Assembly: GCF_001039355.2 (NCBI RefSeq)
Contig: NW_019773870.1
Coordinates: 199,660 to 263,659 of the forward strand
Direction of reading: 5' to 3'
Source: Lingula anatina
Taxonomy: Eukaryota; Brachiopoda; Lingulata; Lingulida; Lingulidae
Length of the DNA: 64,000 bases
Shown: piece after piece, positions 47,647 to 60,897 of the stretch
Layout: every line of letters begins with the position of its first letter
How positions within the stretch are numbered: position 1 is the stretch's first letter
Notes under the pieces: generated by a model
The model's database searches: none
What the model saw: only the letters and a program-made list of their open reading frames with translations
What the model was told of the DNA's origin: nothing
Program-made: the position numbers and the translations under genes

Positions 47647-49299
47647 CTATGACACGGTCCGCTTTTCACTTCCAGACGTAATAGCTGATTGGTCATCATT
47701 TAGGCGTTTTGAATTATCCACGTTCTGTTTCGTTTCGCGTCTCCCAAGGCCAGAGAACAACATTTGGTTTGAAAGGCGCCTTTTCCCTAATCCAGAAAAC
47801 AGCATCGAAGAATCCATACGACGTTTTCCAAGGCCAGAAAATAACATGCTAGAATCTAACCGCCTCTTCCCCAGTCCTGTGAGCAATAGCTTGGAATAGC
47901 CTCTTTTGCCTAATCCGGAGAACAGCATACTGGAATCGAGACGCCTTTTTCCCAACCCTGTCAGAAGCATTTTGGACAACCGACGCTTACCGACGCCCGA
48001 AAACAACATGGAGCGGTCGATTCCTCTCTTATCAAACTCGCCCTGGGCGGCGTCATCCTGTCGTCTGCCGAGTCCGGTCAGCAACATTTTTGTGCTGTAC
48101 CGTTTTTCATTCATGTTATCGTCATCGTCATATATATAATTATAGGGTATTTTAAGTCGATCGTCTTCAGCTGTGTCAACAGTATTTATATTGCCATCAT
48201 CCGAGGCATTTTTCTGGCTCTCGGCGCGGTCCATGGCGTCGGCGAGCTCGTTAAATATTGCAGTATGGTCTACGTCTTCGTCTTCGTCTTCGTCGTGGGG
48301 TCGTTTTCCAAGACCAGCCAGAAGCATTTGGGAGTCCATCACTCTCTTAGGGTCAGACCTTTTGCCCATTCCCGTGAAAAGCATGTTTCGGTCAAAACCG
48401 CGTTTCCCGACCCCAGAGAAAAGCATGCTTCTGTCCATACCGCGTTTGTTGAAATCCCGTTTACCCATTCCGGAGAACAGCATTGCCCGGTCTATGCCTC
48501 TCTTTTTGGCGGTGATCTTCTGTTTTGAACCGTCGACTACTTGGTCTTCAGATAACACCGAATCATCTGCCGCGCGTTTTGAGACATCTTTTTCTAACGA
48601 TGGGACGACGGCAGTGCTGCGACGACGGCGTTTCTTCCCCAGTCCGCCGAACCTCAGTGCGTTGTCCAAATCCCGTTCTTGTAGGTCATAATCTTGGATA
48701 TCGTCTTCTGAAAAGTTTGGATTCAAATCGAATTCGTCTTCTTCGGGCATCAAAGCGTAGGGGTGGCTGTTGAGGAGAGCGCTTCTTTTGCCTATACCCA
48801 TGAGAATCATCTTCGGGTCCTGACGGCGTTCTATCCCGGCGGCAACGCCATCATCTAGATTCGACAACAGAAAGTCATGATCAGCGCGCTTGCCAAGTCC
48901 CTGAATTAGCATGGCACGGTCCATGGGCCGTTTCCCAATCCCAGTAAAGAGCATGTTTCGGTCCATTCTTTTACCAATCCCAGCCAGCAACATGCCCCTA
49001 CTCATACGTCTTTTCGAAAATGTGTAAGGATTTGGTCCGAAGTCTGTTACATACAAACCGTTTCTTTTCCCAAGCCCCTGGAAGAGCACATGCTTGTCGA
49101 GACCGTTTCGTTTCCCAAGTCCCATCAAAAGCATGTTTCTGTCCATGCGTTTTTCTGCGAACGCTTGCTGCCCGTCTGCCCCATTGGTTCCCCGAATAAG
49201 TAACTCTGGGCTCACGTAGTCAGCTGCCGTTAACCCTGGCACGGCACATAGAGTAACTATGAGTCTAAAAAGTGGTGACCAACTCGTTCTTTGTTCCAT
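47647..49299 (-). CDS. Neuropeptide precursor with 19 predicted amidated peptides, buccalin/allatostatin-A-like
   Basis: An uninterrupted 550-residue frame with a signal peptide (hydrophobic RLIVTLCAVPGLTA, cleavage near residue 26). An intron acceptor (tattacag, ending at 49303) lies three bases before the ATG, so a 5'UTR exon exists upstream. Dibasic sites release 19 copies of a Gly-terminated peptide, to be C-terminally amidated: for example MDRNMLLMGLG, NGLDKHVLFQGLG, PMDRAMLIQGLG, GIDRAMLFSGMG, GMDRSMLFSGVG, GFDRNMLFTGMG, YSTKMLLTGLG, RLDSSMLFSGLG. The consensus is G-(M/I/F/L)-D-(R/S)-x-M-(L/F)-F-(S/T)-G-(L/I/V/M)-amide. Molluscan buccalins have a GxD...F(S/T/V)GG(L/I)-amide form, so I favour this family, with one Gly fewer. 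Acidic spacers lie at about residues 190-215 and 335-400. The peptides are probably secreted ligands of a G-protein-coupled receptor. Confidence 0.88.
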   Translation of the reverse strand: MEQRTSWSPLFRLIVTLCAVPGLTAADYVSPELLIRGTNGADGQQAFAEKRMDRNMLLMGLGKRNGLDKHVLFQGLGKRNGLYVTDFGPNPYTFSKRRMSRGMLLAGIGKRMDRNMLFTGIGKRPMDRAMLIQGLGKRADHDFLLSNLDDGVAAGIERRQDPKMILMGIGKRSALLNSHPYALMPEEDEFDLNPNFSEDDIQDYDLQERDLDNALRFGGLGKKRRRRSTAVVPSLEKDVSKRAADDSVLSEDQVVDGSKQKITAKKRGIDRAMLFSGMGKRDFNKRGMDRSMLFSGVGKRGFDRNMLFTGMGKRSDPKRVMDSQMLLAGLGKRPHDEDEDEDVDHTAIFNELADAMDRAESQKNASDDGNINTVDTAEDDRLKIPYNYIYDDDDNMNEKRYSTKMLLTGLGRRQDDAAQGEFDKRGIDRSMLFSGVGKRRLSKMLLTGLGKRRLDSSMLFSGLGKRGYSKLLLTGLGKRRLDSSMLFSGLGKRRMDSSMLFSGLGKRRLSNQMLFSGLGRRETKQNVDNSKRLNDDQSAITSGSEKRTVS

Positions 49300-51696
49300 G
49301 TTCTGTAATAAATAAAAAAGAATGGAACATAAACTAAAATATAGACCGCTCTCTCGCTCGCTTTCGCTCTCTTGAAGTCTCTAGCAAAATGAATGAAAAA
49401 TCTCGGAGTGTTCACTCTATATGACAGGAACAGAAGCACGTGGGAACATGGCAACCGTCCATCTCATTAGCGCTCGATCTAGCATTCGCTGATTTACATT
49501 TTCCAGGATATTGGTCGCTGACGTACGCCCAGTAGGCGACAAGCAGATAGGGTGATTTTAATTCATATTATTTTCGCGCTTTCTCTACATGTACATGTCT
49601 TTGCTATTGACTTCTTCGTTCATATTTTTAAGTGATAGCTATCGTTGTTAACCAAAAAAAAAAAAAAAAAAAAAAAAATAGAAACGAAAAAATGTTAATA
49701 TATAATATTAACAATACAGCAGTTAACTTAATGGACTCGCATTTATACGTATATACGAATTATAGTGAACTGGTGGTACAATTTAGTCATCAGTTATGCA
49801 CATATTACAAACGGCAATAATCATTGCTATACACCTTGGTAGACGCTATACGAACTGTAAATGAAAAACAAGATATGTTGGTTTTTCATAAAGCAATCAG
49901 CGCCTATAATACCCATAGAGAACATAACGTTGTTAATAGAGCTCTAATGAAAAAATGTATCTTCTGGCGTCCTCGGACGCAGAATTAATTTTTGATACAC
50001 AATATTAATAACTCTAAGGCACCTGCCGGCTTGATGGAGTGGTAGCAACAATATAACAATGTGAGAAAATAAGGCTTTGTTCAGTAAGTTAGACTAAAGT
50101 ACTCATTGACATTGCATATAAAACAATTAGTAGGCAGCGATGTAAAGAAGACCGCAACGTTTTAAATAACTCATCCCCCTAGAAATGGAAAAATTTGAGC
50201 ACCAGGAACAGGATATGTTTCTAGGCGTTTTTAATCAAGAAAGGTTATCAAATTAGTTGTCTTTATAGACAGGGGATGTAATTATAAAATGTATCCAAAG
50301 GCAAAACGCTTTACCTTGATTTAATTTCTTAAGTGATCAAATTTTCTTTCGGTTCTAAAAAGCATGCTTCCTGTTATGCAAAACTATGACCAGACTCTTT
50401 GAACGAAAAATGAACTTCTTCATTATGATTCATTTTATACAAACAATTGTAAGGTTTAGAAGGCAACATTTTATAGCGCGCCAAGCAAACATAGATAAGT
50501 ATTTACAACTTTGACAGCCTAGCAATCTGTAAGTGTATCAATTCTGCGGTGAAAAAAGTTAATTGAACGTTCACTCAGAATCAGTCAGGTTAAATTGTTC
50601 GCAATAAATCAAACAGAACAAGAGGCTCCATACATGACTTTTCAGGACAACGAAAGCTTTGGTCTTGGAAGTCTTTGTCGAATTCCATTGATATACATCG
50701 GGAAAAAACAACAAAATGTACACATTAAAACAGTGTCGGTTAATTTAAGCTGAACCATTTACGGGGAGAAGAGAGTCCTGTGCGTTATCGATCTCGTACA
50801 TGTTTGATTAATGTTTCCCGGGCCCACAGCCATTGTCCTCCGCTCTCCTGTACATTAAGAAGAATATCAAAAGGTAGTCAATTACCATGATGAAATCCTT
50901 CTGTGGAAAATGCATATTCATCCTACGATAGGTGTGATTACTACCTTATAAGTAGGCATTTCATTAAGAAAAAAGGATCCTGAATAGCACTTCAAGGCGT
51001 GCACGACTTGGGCGGATTACTCGCCTCGTGGCCAAACGCTCGTTGGCGTGGGCGGATGAACGTAGGAAGTGAGAAAACACGGTGAAGACTTCAACAGTTA
51101 TCAAGACATGCTCAAGTTGTAAAATGAGATTGGTTCAAGACTAAATTGCGCCATCAGACGACCAAATAAAACCTGGATGAAATATTAAATGCTGTTTTTT
51201 CCCCGGTGAGTCTTGGTACATGTATGACGTCTTTTTTTCACAGGCATATATCGTATGGTGGGTGGAGACGTGACCATGCTGCTCAAACTGTCTATATTCT
51301 TTGTAGACTTATAAAAAAAGATAATGTTTTCAAAGATGAAAATTTTCATGATATTTGCTGTACACGATTAGGAAAAAAGGACGCCAAAAATTGAGGTTTT
51401 AGTAAAGAACAGTTAGTAAAGAACAGCAAAGTCGGGCACCGCGAAAAGGTCTTCTTTTAATGATATCTATTATTCTATTGCTGAAGTATCGGCGTATTTT
51501 ACGACCAATATATAAAGATTTAATTATTGGTAGAAATGATGACTTTTGACAATAGTTGACAAATTCCCCACGGCAATTTGAGAGCAAAACACCTGGAAAC
51601 TATTCGACAAACATCTTAAGACTCATTATTTTGATTGTGATTAAGTTTCCATGGGTTTTCAGCGCAATACTCGATGACACCCCCTCCAATAAATAA

Positions 51697-51727
<31 letters not shown>

Positions 51728-53190
51728 CTGTAAATAGATAAACAAGTGGAAAAATTTATGGAGAAAACAGATGCTATCAGGACTATTGGGCAGGTGGCAT
51801 GTCCTTTTTAAATTCCTTTCGTATGACTTCAAATGTTTTCATATTTATTCGTCTCCTTCTTTGAAAAATCTCTCCCTTTCCCTTCCTTTAGGCTTAATTA
51901 AGACCACAGCGTCACCTTATTTCATTATCAACACACCTTGGCATCCTCATCCTCAGGGGTCAGCAATTTTCGCGTAGATTGATGAATTTCCACAAAGATC
52001 TTTCATGTTAATTTTCTTCCTTAACATTCCACTTAGAATATATCAAAGCTATTCGTGAAAATATGATGGTATTGGATGCTGTAATACATATTAACGAAAC
52101 CTTAAAGTTACTTTCTCGGTCGCTTGAAACGGAAACGGCAAAAGTTCACATACAATGTGCATCAAATTAATTTTCTCGGATTCCGCAATTTTCTGGGAGT
52201 GAGTTGGTCTTGAACCTTTGACAGTCCACACGGCTATCTTAATTTTATTCAAGACATCCCACTGCTTACGGCTTTCATTGCCACGCAAGTAGCGGATGGG
52301 TCAGCATTTCCTTTATCACTCATGTAATAAAGCTAACACCTCGATTCTCAAAGGTTATCAGCTGTCGACAAATAACGACTTTAGCTTCATCGAGTTCATG
52401 ACTGTGTGCCAAATTTTCCTTTAATGTAAAAACTGATTCCAGCCAGCCGAATTATTGCACCATATGAATGATTAGAAGTTTATCAACTCCCTTTAATTCA
52501 CTGAGTGTCAAAATCGGTAGAGTGGCCTGTGTTAGCTACATCAGTCAAATGCCAAAGGTGTTTTTATCTAGTTTAACTAAATTGGATTTGGTGGAAAAAA
52601 TCCCGGTGACTATCACAAATTTGCAGCCTGCTCCTATGGGGAGAGATACAAAGGCTAATTTAGATAGGATACGTGTATGGCTAAGTAACTTGAAGTGTTT
52701 TACAGCACTGGCGTATTATGCTCACGGCTCCAATTCTCCCCGCGCAACGTCGCGTGAGCCAGGTTTTAGGCAATAATGGGATATAAATCAAAAGAAATGA
52801 TTGTTGATGGTGACTGAGATTTCTTCGCTCGCAAGTTAATCAGATGACACGTTGTCATCAATTAACTACATAGTACACAGATACGTAAAGCGATAACTTG
52901 GCTGCGATAAGTGTTATTAAATTGTTGCTTTGTATCGGACTTGCAGAAGTCTCAATAATAAATATAATAACTGTCATGATACCGTACAATTTTATCGGAG
53001 AGAACATACAAGCTGTATATCATTGATTTTTCCCTTATAAAAACTACGTAAAACGGGGTTACACAGAAGCATATTTACATCTACAAAAACTGATTCGTCA
53101 AAAGATTAATTAGAAAAAAATAAGAGATATGTATTCACGGCTCACCACCCAATATTAAGAAATCATGTAATATGCAACTAACAGTAAAAA
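49300..53190. other. Upstream flank of the neuropeptide gene; no further gene seen
   Basis: The 5'UTR exon and promoter of the neuropeptide gene must lie here but were not located. An A-run is at about 49655-49678 and an (AAAT)n patch at about 51695-51726. Open frames are short and without family resemblance. Confidence 0.4.
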
Positions 53191-53620
53191 GCATTCAAAG
53201 AGCGTACACCTCCGCCAAGGTAGCTTATTTCTCATTATTACCAATTATCTATTAAATAGCTTCCAAATTAATTAACCCATTTATTTAACTGAATTAATTA
53301 TTAATTTTACTTATAAAAAAAAGCTAAATTCGTATAACTTTTAAAATTAGTTAATTACCTCATTAATTAATTAATCAATCCTCACCAAATCTGAGCTGTC
53401 CCGAAAATTTCATTCAAATCCCTAAATAACGTTTTGCATAATGTTGCTAACAGATCACGTTATTTATCAATGTATCACCAAAATCCTACCGTTTGTTACC
53501 AAGTCCCTCCTCGACAGTTTCAAAAAAATTTAATGAATAAATAAATAAATCCATCAAAAATCTTTGGATTCCGTTGCTAACAGACAGACAAATAGTTGAC
53601 TAATATTTAACAATAATCTG
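53191..53620. repeat. Probable old interspersed repeat
   Basis: It contains 'cctccgccaagg', AATTAATT-rich segments and two occurrences of 'ttgctaacagac/aga', the second reading GTTGCTAACAGACAGACAAA. This style of sequence is common in dispersed marine-invertebrate repeats. I cannot show another full copy in the window, so the call is tentative. Confidence 0.3.
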
Positions 53621-56600
53621 AATCAATGAATCGCCATTATCATTGTTTCTTACTTGTCCAATCCTTTTTTTATAATGTTGCTATAACCTCATTTCTAGGC
53701 ATCTGATTGCAAGGTTTGATTGGTCGATAAACGATCAGAAAAGTGACACTGTATTCGTGCCTCTACTTTGAGAGGGCCCATTATGGAAACGAAAACACAC
53801 TGTAAAAATAAATTATAGCGAAAGAGTGATGTACCAGTAGTTCTAATTACTTAATATGATTAAAATTAAAATTTGACAGAAATCAAGAAGGCATACTATC
53901 GGTTTTGATCTTCATCCGTCAGTCATTTGTTGATTACTGCGAAGTAAATTCATAATTTACGGGCCTATCTTGACAAATACATGTATGCCAAATACATGTA
54001 TCAGGACTGCCAAATATTTAGGTTTCACATTTTTACTTTTCTTGGCAATTAATCAGTCGAAAAGCGATATGCGCGGCAACACGCGGCAACAGGTGCTGTT
54101 AAACAAGGTTTAGTTTATTTGTTTGATGATACCCCATGTATTTTTTCATTCTACAGGTTACACATAGCAGTAATAACTAACTGCGTTCCTCCAATTTCCA
54201 GTGGAGTGAACGCCCAGTGTCCGCCGCCTGCTCCTGATGCTGTGTCATTAACAGCTGCAATAACTGTGTATTACTTCACCGCAACGCATCTTGCAACCAC
54301 AGAAAAACGAACCCCGATAAACAGTTTTTGAACCTTTAATATAGATGATAAACAGTTTGGTTCACACCTAGCCCCAGATTGATGTCACACAACATACTTA
54401 AGTATCACCTAAGGATATTGAAGGTATTGATGAAAGCATATTCCGCCACATTAAGTAAAAAAAAATATGTGGTGGCTTTTCTATCTACACGTATTTGAAA
54501 AATACATATTTTGAATAAATTGTATATGTATTCCTTTGCACACTTTTTAACTTCATCAAAAACTAAACATTGATACATCTAAATTTTTTGAGATATCGTA
54601 TTAACTTTTAGAAGTCATATATATATATATATATATGAGCTTGCTCTGGACCAAATCTTTTAGTGGGCAAAATGGATGAAATAGCTCAAAAGTTATTTAG
54701 TTAAGGCAAGGCACTGTAGCTATTTTCAAAGAAAAAATAACAAAGGGCGATTTAAATGAGTATCAAGATTGCCATATAATGCCAACTACTCTTTTTGCTT
54801 GGTCAGAAAATATTCAGTGACTATAATTCCCGCATATGATAGGCTTGAATGTGTGTGTGACGGTCGCTAATGACAGGCAAACCCCGCGTAAATTGAACCG
54901 CAATGGGAGTGGGAGTCCACTTATTGCCCATTATTTAGAAATACGGGATTGGACATCAGATCCAAACAGTGTTGGCTACATAATGGTCGTTTTTACTCAT
55001 ACCTATAACTATCTGAGACAGTGTTATTTTTTTACGCCTTCATACAAATTGAACTGGTTTCGTTTTACACGCATATTGTACGCACTGTGAAAGCCGTTTT
55101 TTTTTTTATCGAGTTGTTTGATCTCTCATCTACTGTCACTACACTGTTTTACCGCTGTTTTTCCTGTCAAGCACCGTGTACACAAAACGAAGATGCAGCT
55201 CGCTTACGTTGTTTCTTTTCTGGAAAAGACTACTGTGGTGTTTGAAGGTAGAGTTTTATTTACTAAAAAACACACTAACATTACTTGAGAAAACAGAGTG
55301 AAGTAAGCTTTGGACATACTTCCTTCATATTCGAGCCACCACAACGCGTATATTAGGGGAAAAAATCGTTCAATTTCATAGCACTTTCCACCACTTGTAA
55401 CGGTTGGCCTGTAGGCGGTTCTTTACTAAAATAGTTGTATAAGGCACGGTTAGGAGTATTATTGTATGATGCTTTGATTAGATAAATCATTCTATTACGT
55501 CAGCATGGATTTTTGTAACATTTTATGCATAATACATGAAATTGACGCCAATGATAATCACCGTATGAAATTACAGTGAGGCGGTAAATGGTCTCATCCG
55601 CCACGACTTTGTTTGCGTAAAGAGATAGTTCTAAATACTCATTTATGGAACAAACAGCCAGTATCGCTTTATCGATCGGATGCCATCTGAATTGGACACG
55701 CCTGTATGGAAAAAGTACCCGTTCAGTTCTTCCATTCAGTAATGTCAACAACAGATTATTGGTTGTGTTTTCATTATTCTGGCAATACGCACGTCCACAA
55801 GACACTATGATTGGTAAGATTGTTAATTCTGAACACGAGACCATGAAACGCTCGGCGCATCGCTGTCACAGTGACATGATTAATGAGACGCGCGGGACGC
55901 GTCCTGGACACCCCTCGCTTACTGCGATCAATGATTTAACACACCAGTTACTAAACTCCATTTACGTTATCATGGTTTTTACAAACAGCACGGTTCTTTT
56001 TTTGGGAAAAACAAGGTGGTAATTTTATGTGCGTCATCATTTAATGTCTGTTTGCTGGTGCAGTTGAGATTTGTTGATTTTTCTCGCCTTTGGACCGATT
56101 CAAAATGTGCGTGTAACAACATCAATGCAAAGCACACTATGTGAGTAAGCTAGGGTTGGTCATGTTTTTCACCTCGAGACACACCTAAGTGGATACACAG
56201 ATGATCTGAGCTTTTTGTAATCAAGTCCTCAAATCAGAGTTGTTCCTGAGTATTTTCTGGTTCCACACGCATATAAAGTGTCCGACATTTATCTGATTTA
56301 CACTCATTGAGACAAAAATCGACGTTTCAACAAACTTCACATTATGGTATAATTTTACAAAACACTTTGAGTATCTAACAGACTCTGCTTTGAATTCTTT
56401 CTACGCTCTTATATCCAAAGCGAACCCAATCACTATCTCTGTGTTTATATTTGGATTTGAGCCTCACTTAGGTGGGACTCCAATTCGCATTTCGTCGGAG
56501 CAAAATATTGTCATGGGGTAACATGGAAAAATTTGAATTGGAAAACCCCTCTTTTATATACCGAGTACTTTCTAACCCCATGCACTTTATAGGTACACCG

Positions 56601-59600
56601 GATGATCGTCTTCGCATTTAACTTGTGAAGTCATGTTTCATTTTTGAGCCGTGACAATTAGTTATGGAAATTTGGACATTGATACCTAAATGATAATTAG
56701 GCAAAAACAATGACCTGCCTCCTGCATCACGTTATAGGCCTACATAGTAAGGTGAAGATATTAGCTGCATGTGGTAAATTATCTGTATAACCAATCTCAT
56801 GTAATCCAGCATTTAGGCATGATAATTTCACGTATTGTCCATGCAATCAGCTTTGTTCAGTAAGTAAAGTAATGCTGACCATATATGGTCAAATGCACAC
56901 GGCACTTATCTATTTGCACACGGTACGCTATTTATTATAGGATATATATATATGTGAAATTTATTGAAAAGTTAATTAAGTGCCAAAAAGCTCAAGTGCT
57001 AAAACGGAGGATCAGCAACTCGTGAGAGAGGTGACTTCAGGGTAGAAGTTACATGTAGCACTTACAAATCTTGTAAGCTGCACTTCAGAAATAAAATAAA
57101 ATATATTCCGAGAACTGACTCCTTTCATCAATAGTTACGTAGCAAAAACATCATAACAATATTAATCGGCATCTCGTTCAACAATGGTAATCTACCTGTA
57201 CATGTACCTATATATTTGAACCTTCGATGTGACATAACTCAGCCATCGTTAGTCCTTATCATCGAGGTGTCAGATGAGTTTGGACATCAAATTGCCCTAT
57301 TGGACTAGTTGGACTATTTGTCTGTTCCTAGAATCAAGTCTCAATCAATTTGTTGTTTGACACCTTGGCTAGTTTTGTTGACAGCTGGCATTTTCCGCGA
57401 AATATTACAACATCCCATATTAATTCGTTAACACCCCTTTTTTACCCAACGCCACGTCTTAATTCATTTACAAATTCTCAAGGCAATAATTGAACATTTA
57501 CCAGTAGTTCGTAAACATACACACCAGTGAACACAACAACACGTCCCAATGAATCGTAAGATTTCGTATAGAAATCAATGGGTCCTCTTGAAATCACGAC
57601 TGGGTTGCATATCACGGTTTACCGTTTTGCACAATAATGACAAACCCTGATGTAGTCTTTTAAAAGATTCTGTCGGCTTCAAGAGCAAACCTAGGAGGAA
57701 ATATTCTGCACTAAGATAAAAACGTTGATTGAGGCTTTGTTAAAGACTTCTGTTAAATGCATGGGAGGCATTATTTGATCTAGTATGTGGATTAAAATTA
57801 CTTCTGAATGGTTTTTTTCGCTGGCATTCACATTTTAACACCAAAAAATAATGCATAAACTGTGCCCTTCACACCAAAACTCTTTTTAAAATTGGATTTG
57901 AACCGAAACTCTGTTTTACACCGAACCATCTTTTTTTAAATTTTAGAATTGTGGAACTAAAATTATGGCCCACTCATGTAAAGTTGATAACATATTATAG
58001 CATGCAATATCGATTACCACGAGCTTACTTCTTGTACTTTTAAAAATATTAGTCCAAGGGAAATATTTGGGGTAAAAATACTGTACCCGTCTCTATGCTT
58101 ACAATAAATTTAAAGAAGCTTTCATCAGAAATACTTTTGTGACTGTTTTACACCCGATTCCAATACTATCAGTGCAAAGTTTGGATGTACAATTGTCTTT
58201 CTTTGATTGAAGAAAGCATAATAAATACATACATTGAAATAAGAAAAAATCGCCGTGAATGCATGAGAAAAGAATTATGGATTCGAACAACGGACTTGGC
58301 CGAGGCACTGCCCGAGGCTCTATCTTTACAACCACCACTAACATGGGTCGCTGGCTTACAAGGGCATCCAACTGAATTAAGACGGCTCTGAGGATTGCAT
58401 TTGGTCACTGAATCACTCTCATATAAACAATTTCATATCTTTACGTCTACCTGCCACGAAAAGACATATTTTTGAAAAAAATCTTCGTCAACGTCCCTCC
58501 GATTTTATTGGGTATCACTGGCAATTTAACATTCTTTTTATTGTTATCAATATTTCATTCAATGGCCGACAATCATAGGACTGCTTGTCAGTACATCAGT
58601 TTTTTTGTTCTTTGGTGTAATTGTTATTAACAGTTAGATGACGAACAGTAGGTATGGTGACCGGGAAAGACTTAAGTGGGCCTTTATTGATTCCGTGCAG
58701 GGAGTTTTGAGAAGACGACTAAAGTGGTTTACCTTACGCCGCATTTACCTTCCTTTAAAATATGAAACAAAGCTTATAACCAAGCTATAACAAATGTCTT
58801 ATGTCTAAAATCCATTAATAATAAGAAAATGCGTTTTGCATCACCATTAACAACGTTCGCATGTGCCTTTATCAATCATACACACGACTGGTTGGTGGAA
58901 AAAACATAAAGAATCAAACAAAATGTCTTACATAAATGTTTGTTGGTTTATATTAGTTGGCGACTCTGTGGTTGCTCTAATCACGACATCAAGATACACA
59001 CATATTGGAGAGGACGAAATGAGAAAAAAAACTTCTGACAGCTTACGAAGACAGTCAGACTGGCCCCCGGCACCCAATAACGGAGATGGATAACCGTTGC
59101 AAGACCTCCCATTTCACAAGTCTTGATGAATTCTGCGTTAACGAAAGGAAAATTCACCACTGGAGGCCAATTTCCTAGCAGTAGGAACAATTATAAACCA
59201 ATATGCCAGTATCGTTTCAATTACACACGAAGCGCACAGCATAATTATTGTTGGAGACAGCGTATCTGCATATAATTGAGGCCGGAATAGAAATTATGTA
59301 AGGTTTTGATTGTGCTTTGCCGATGTTGACAAAAGCGCGTCGAATTGTCACCACACTATGAAATAAAAATATGCAAATGGTCGTGACAAAATTTTTTTGA
59401 GAACACTGAGCGCCTGCGACGGCAAAAATCTCCATTTTTTTACCACATTTTTTACCACATTTCAGTATGTATCTCATACTCTTGTTTTCACATACATTCG
59501 CATGCGTTCTACCGTGGTAATTGTTCTATAAGCAAATTACATCCGCTCGGAAATGTATAAAACTGAACAAGCTTCTTTATGGCAAGAGCAAATTTAGTAC

Positions 59601-60480
59601 ATTGTTACATTATGCTGATCAATCAAACTTCAAACGAACCTTTATTCCTCTAAAAATTCACAACAGAAAATATATCTGATCAGGCGGCATTTTGACTAGA
59701 CGAAACGTGTTGAATTAAATATGGCAATCTTTTGTCTTTCTATTTGAGCAGATATGGCTCAAAGCGCAAACAAATTACGACCATGGATGTGAATTTATTA
59801 CTTTGAATAGGATCAGAACGCTGACTTTGAGCAAAGTAGAATAAGTGTATGGAAAGAGTAAAAGAGATTCTGACCTTTGTTGCCACCATTTTTCATACAG
59901 TAGCAGTACAAAGCTTTCACTGAAAGCTTGAGCCGAAGCATTTTCACTGCGCCTAGCACGTGTTTGTATGGGGATCAATTCCCAGGAGTTGAATGGGATT
60001 AATATAATTTGTAATGAATTTATAAATCAGAGTGACCTTTATTAGCTTCTTCTATCGAACACGCACATGCAATCCCAGCTTTAACTTGAATCATTTACTT
60101 GAGTTATTACATGTGAGCAGATTGAATTATACTTGGTTACGCGCTGGAGATTTTTAATCATCCGCGCCTAGAAGCGCAGTGCCGGGCCGGTGGTGACTCC
60201 CCAGTTGTCACGGTGGGCGACACGCCTCCAAAGCTAGCGTTTCTGACAGGCATTAAGCGTTCAATACGTTGGTTGAATATTTTTTAATACAAATTAAAAG
60301 TACAAAGTATTTTCTTTCTTAATATGCAAAAATTGAACTACTCATGCAAATCGCCAAAGATAAGGCACAATAAGTTATACTTAAAAAGGCCATTTCATTT
60401 TGAGACGCTTGGATAGCTTGTGCGCAGATTAACTGCAGTGCCGAGAGACCTCGTCCTAGTCAATAGGTAATTAGAGAAAA
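53621..60480. other. Intergenic AT-rich DNA, no gene seen
   Basis: A (TA)n run lies at about 54618-54636 and a shorter one at 56943-56952. Longer open frames (54836-55090, 55500-55844 minus, 55645-56022, 58099-58408 minus) lack signal peptides, domains or splice context that would support them. Confidence 0.4.
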
Positions 60481-60669
60481 CATTTTACCAATCTGCGTGC
60501 ACACAACGATAGCTGTCTCAGACGGTGTCGTAGATGTGGCTAACAAATATCTCCCAGAGCAAATGCCTCTAGTGACAAGACCAAATGGCGGAGAGTGGTC
60601 TTCAACTACAAGAGCCTGGTTAAAAAAATATGGTTTTCGTCTTTTTGGGCTTAAATCTTGGACGACTAT

Positions 60670-60897
60670 GGGTGCTTTCCCAGAGATTTAGATCGATCTA
60701 AAGATTAAGTTTTAGATCGACCTAACTCCCTGGGGGCTACGCTAAATTGCAGTCAGCCGAGCGGGCACCATAGTTAAATACCCCCTTACAGTTTTTAGTA
60801 GGCGGGACAGACGCTTAAACCGGCCAAGCTGACAGTAATCTAGTGAGACTCCCCACAGGGATAGATCGATCTAAAAATCTATGGAAATGGGGTGTAA
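60670..60897. mobile_element. Small inverted-repeat element with TAGATCGATCTA palindromes
   Basis: TTTTAGATCGACCTAACTCC plus CTGGGG (60710-60735) is the imperfect inverse of CCCCACAGGGATAGATCGAT plus CTAAAA (60851-60876). A further palindrome, TTTAGATCGATCTAAA, lies just outside the left arm (60688-60703). The size, the inverted ends and the lack of coding suggest a MITE or foldback element. Confidence 0.55.

Noticed and set aside
47486-48773. Several plus-strand open frames of 77-172 codons opposite the neuropeptide precursor
   Set aside because: They are antisense shadows of the repeated GKR/dibasic coding units; none has a signal peptide or domain.
58260-58300. A GATTCGAAC box suggesting a tRNA T-arm on the minus strand
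   Set aside because: The bases around it do not pair into a T-stem and no acceptor stem or A-box is found at tRNA distance.
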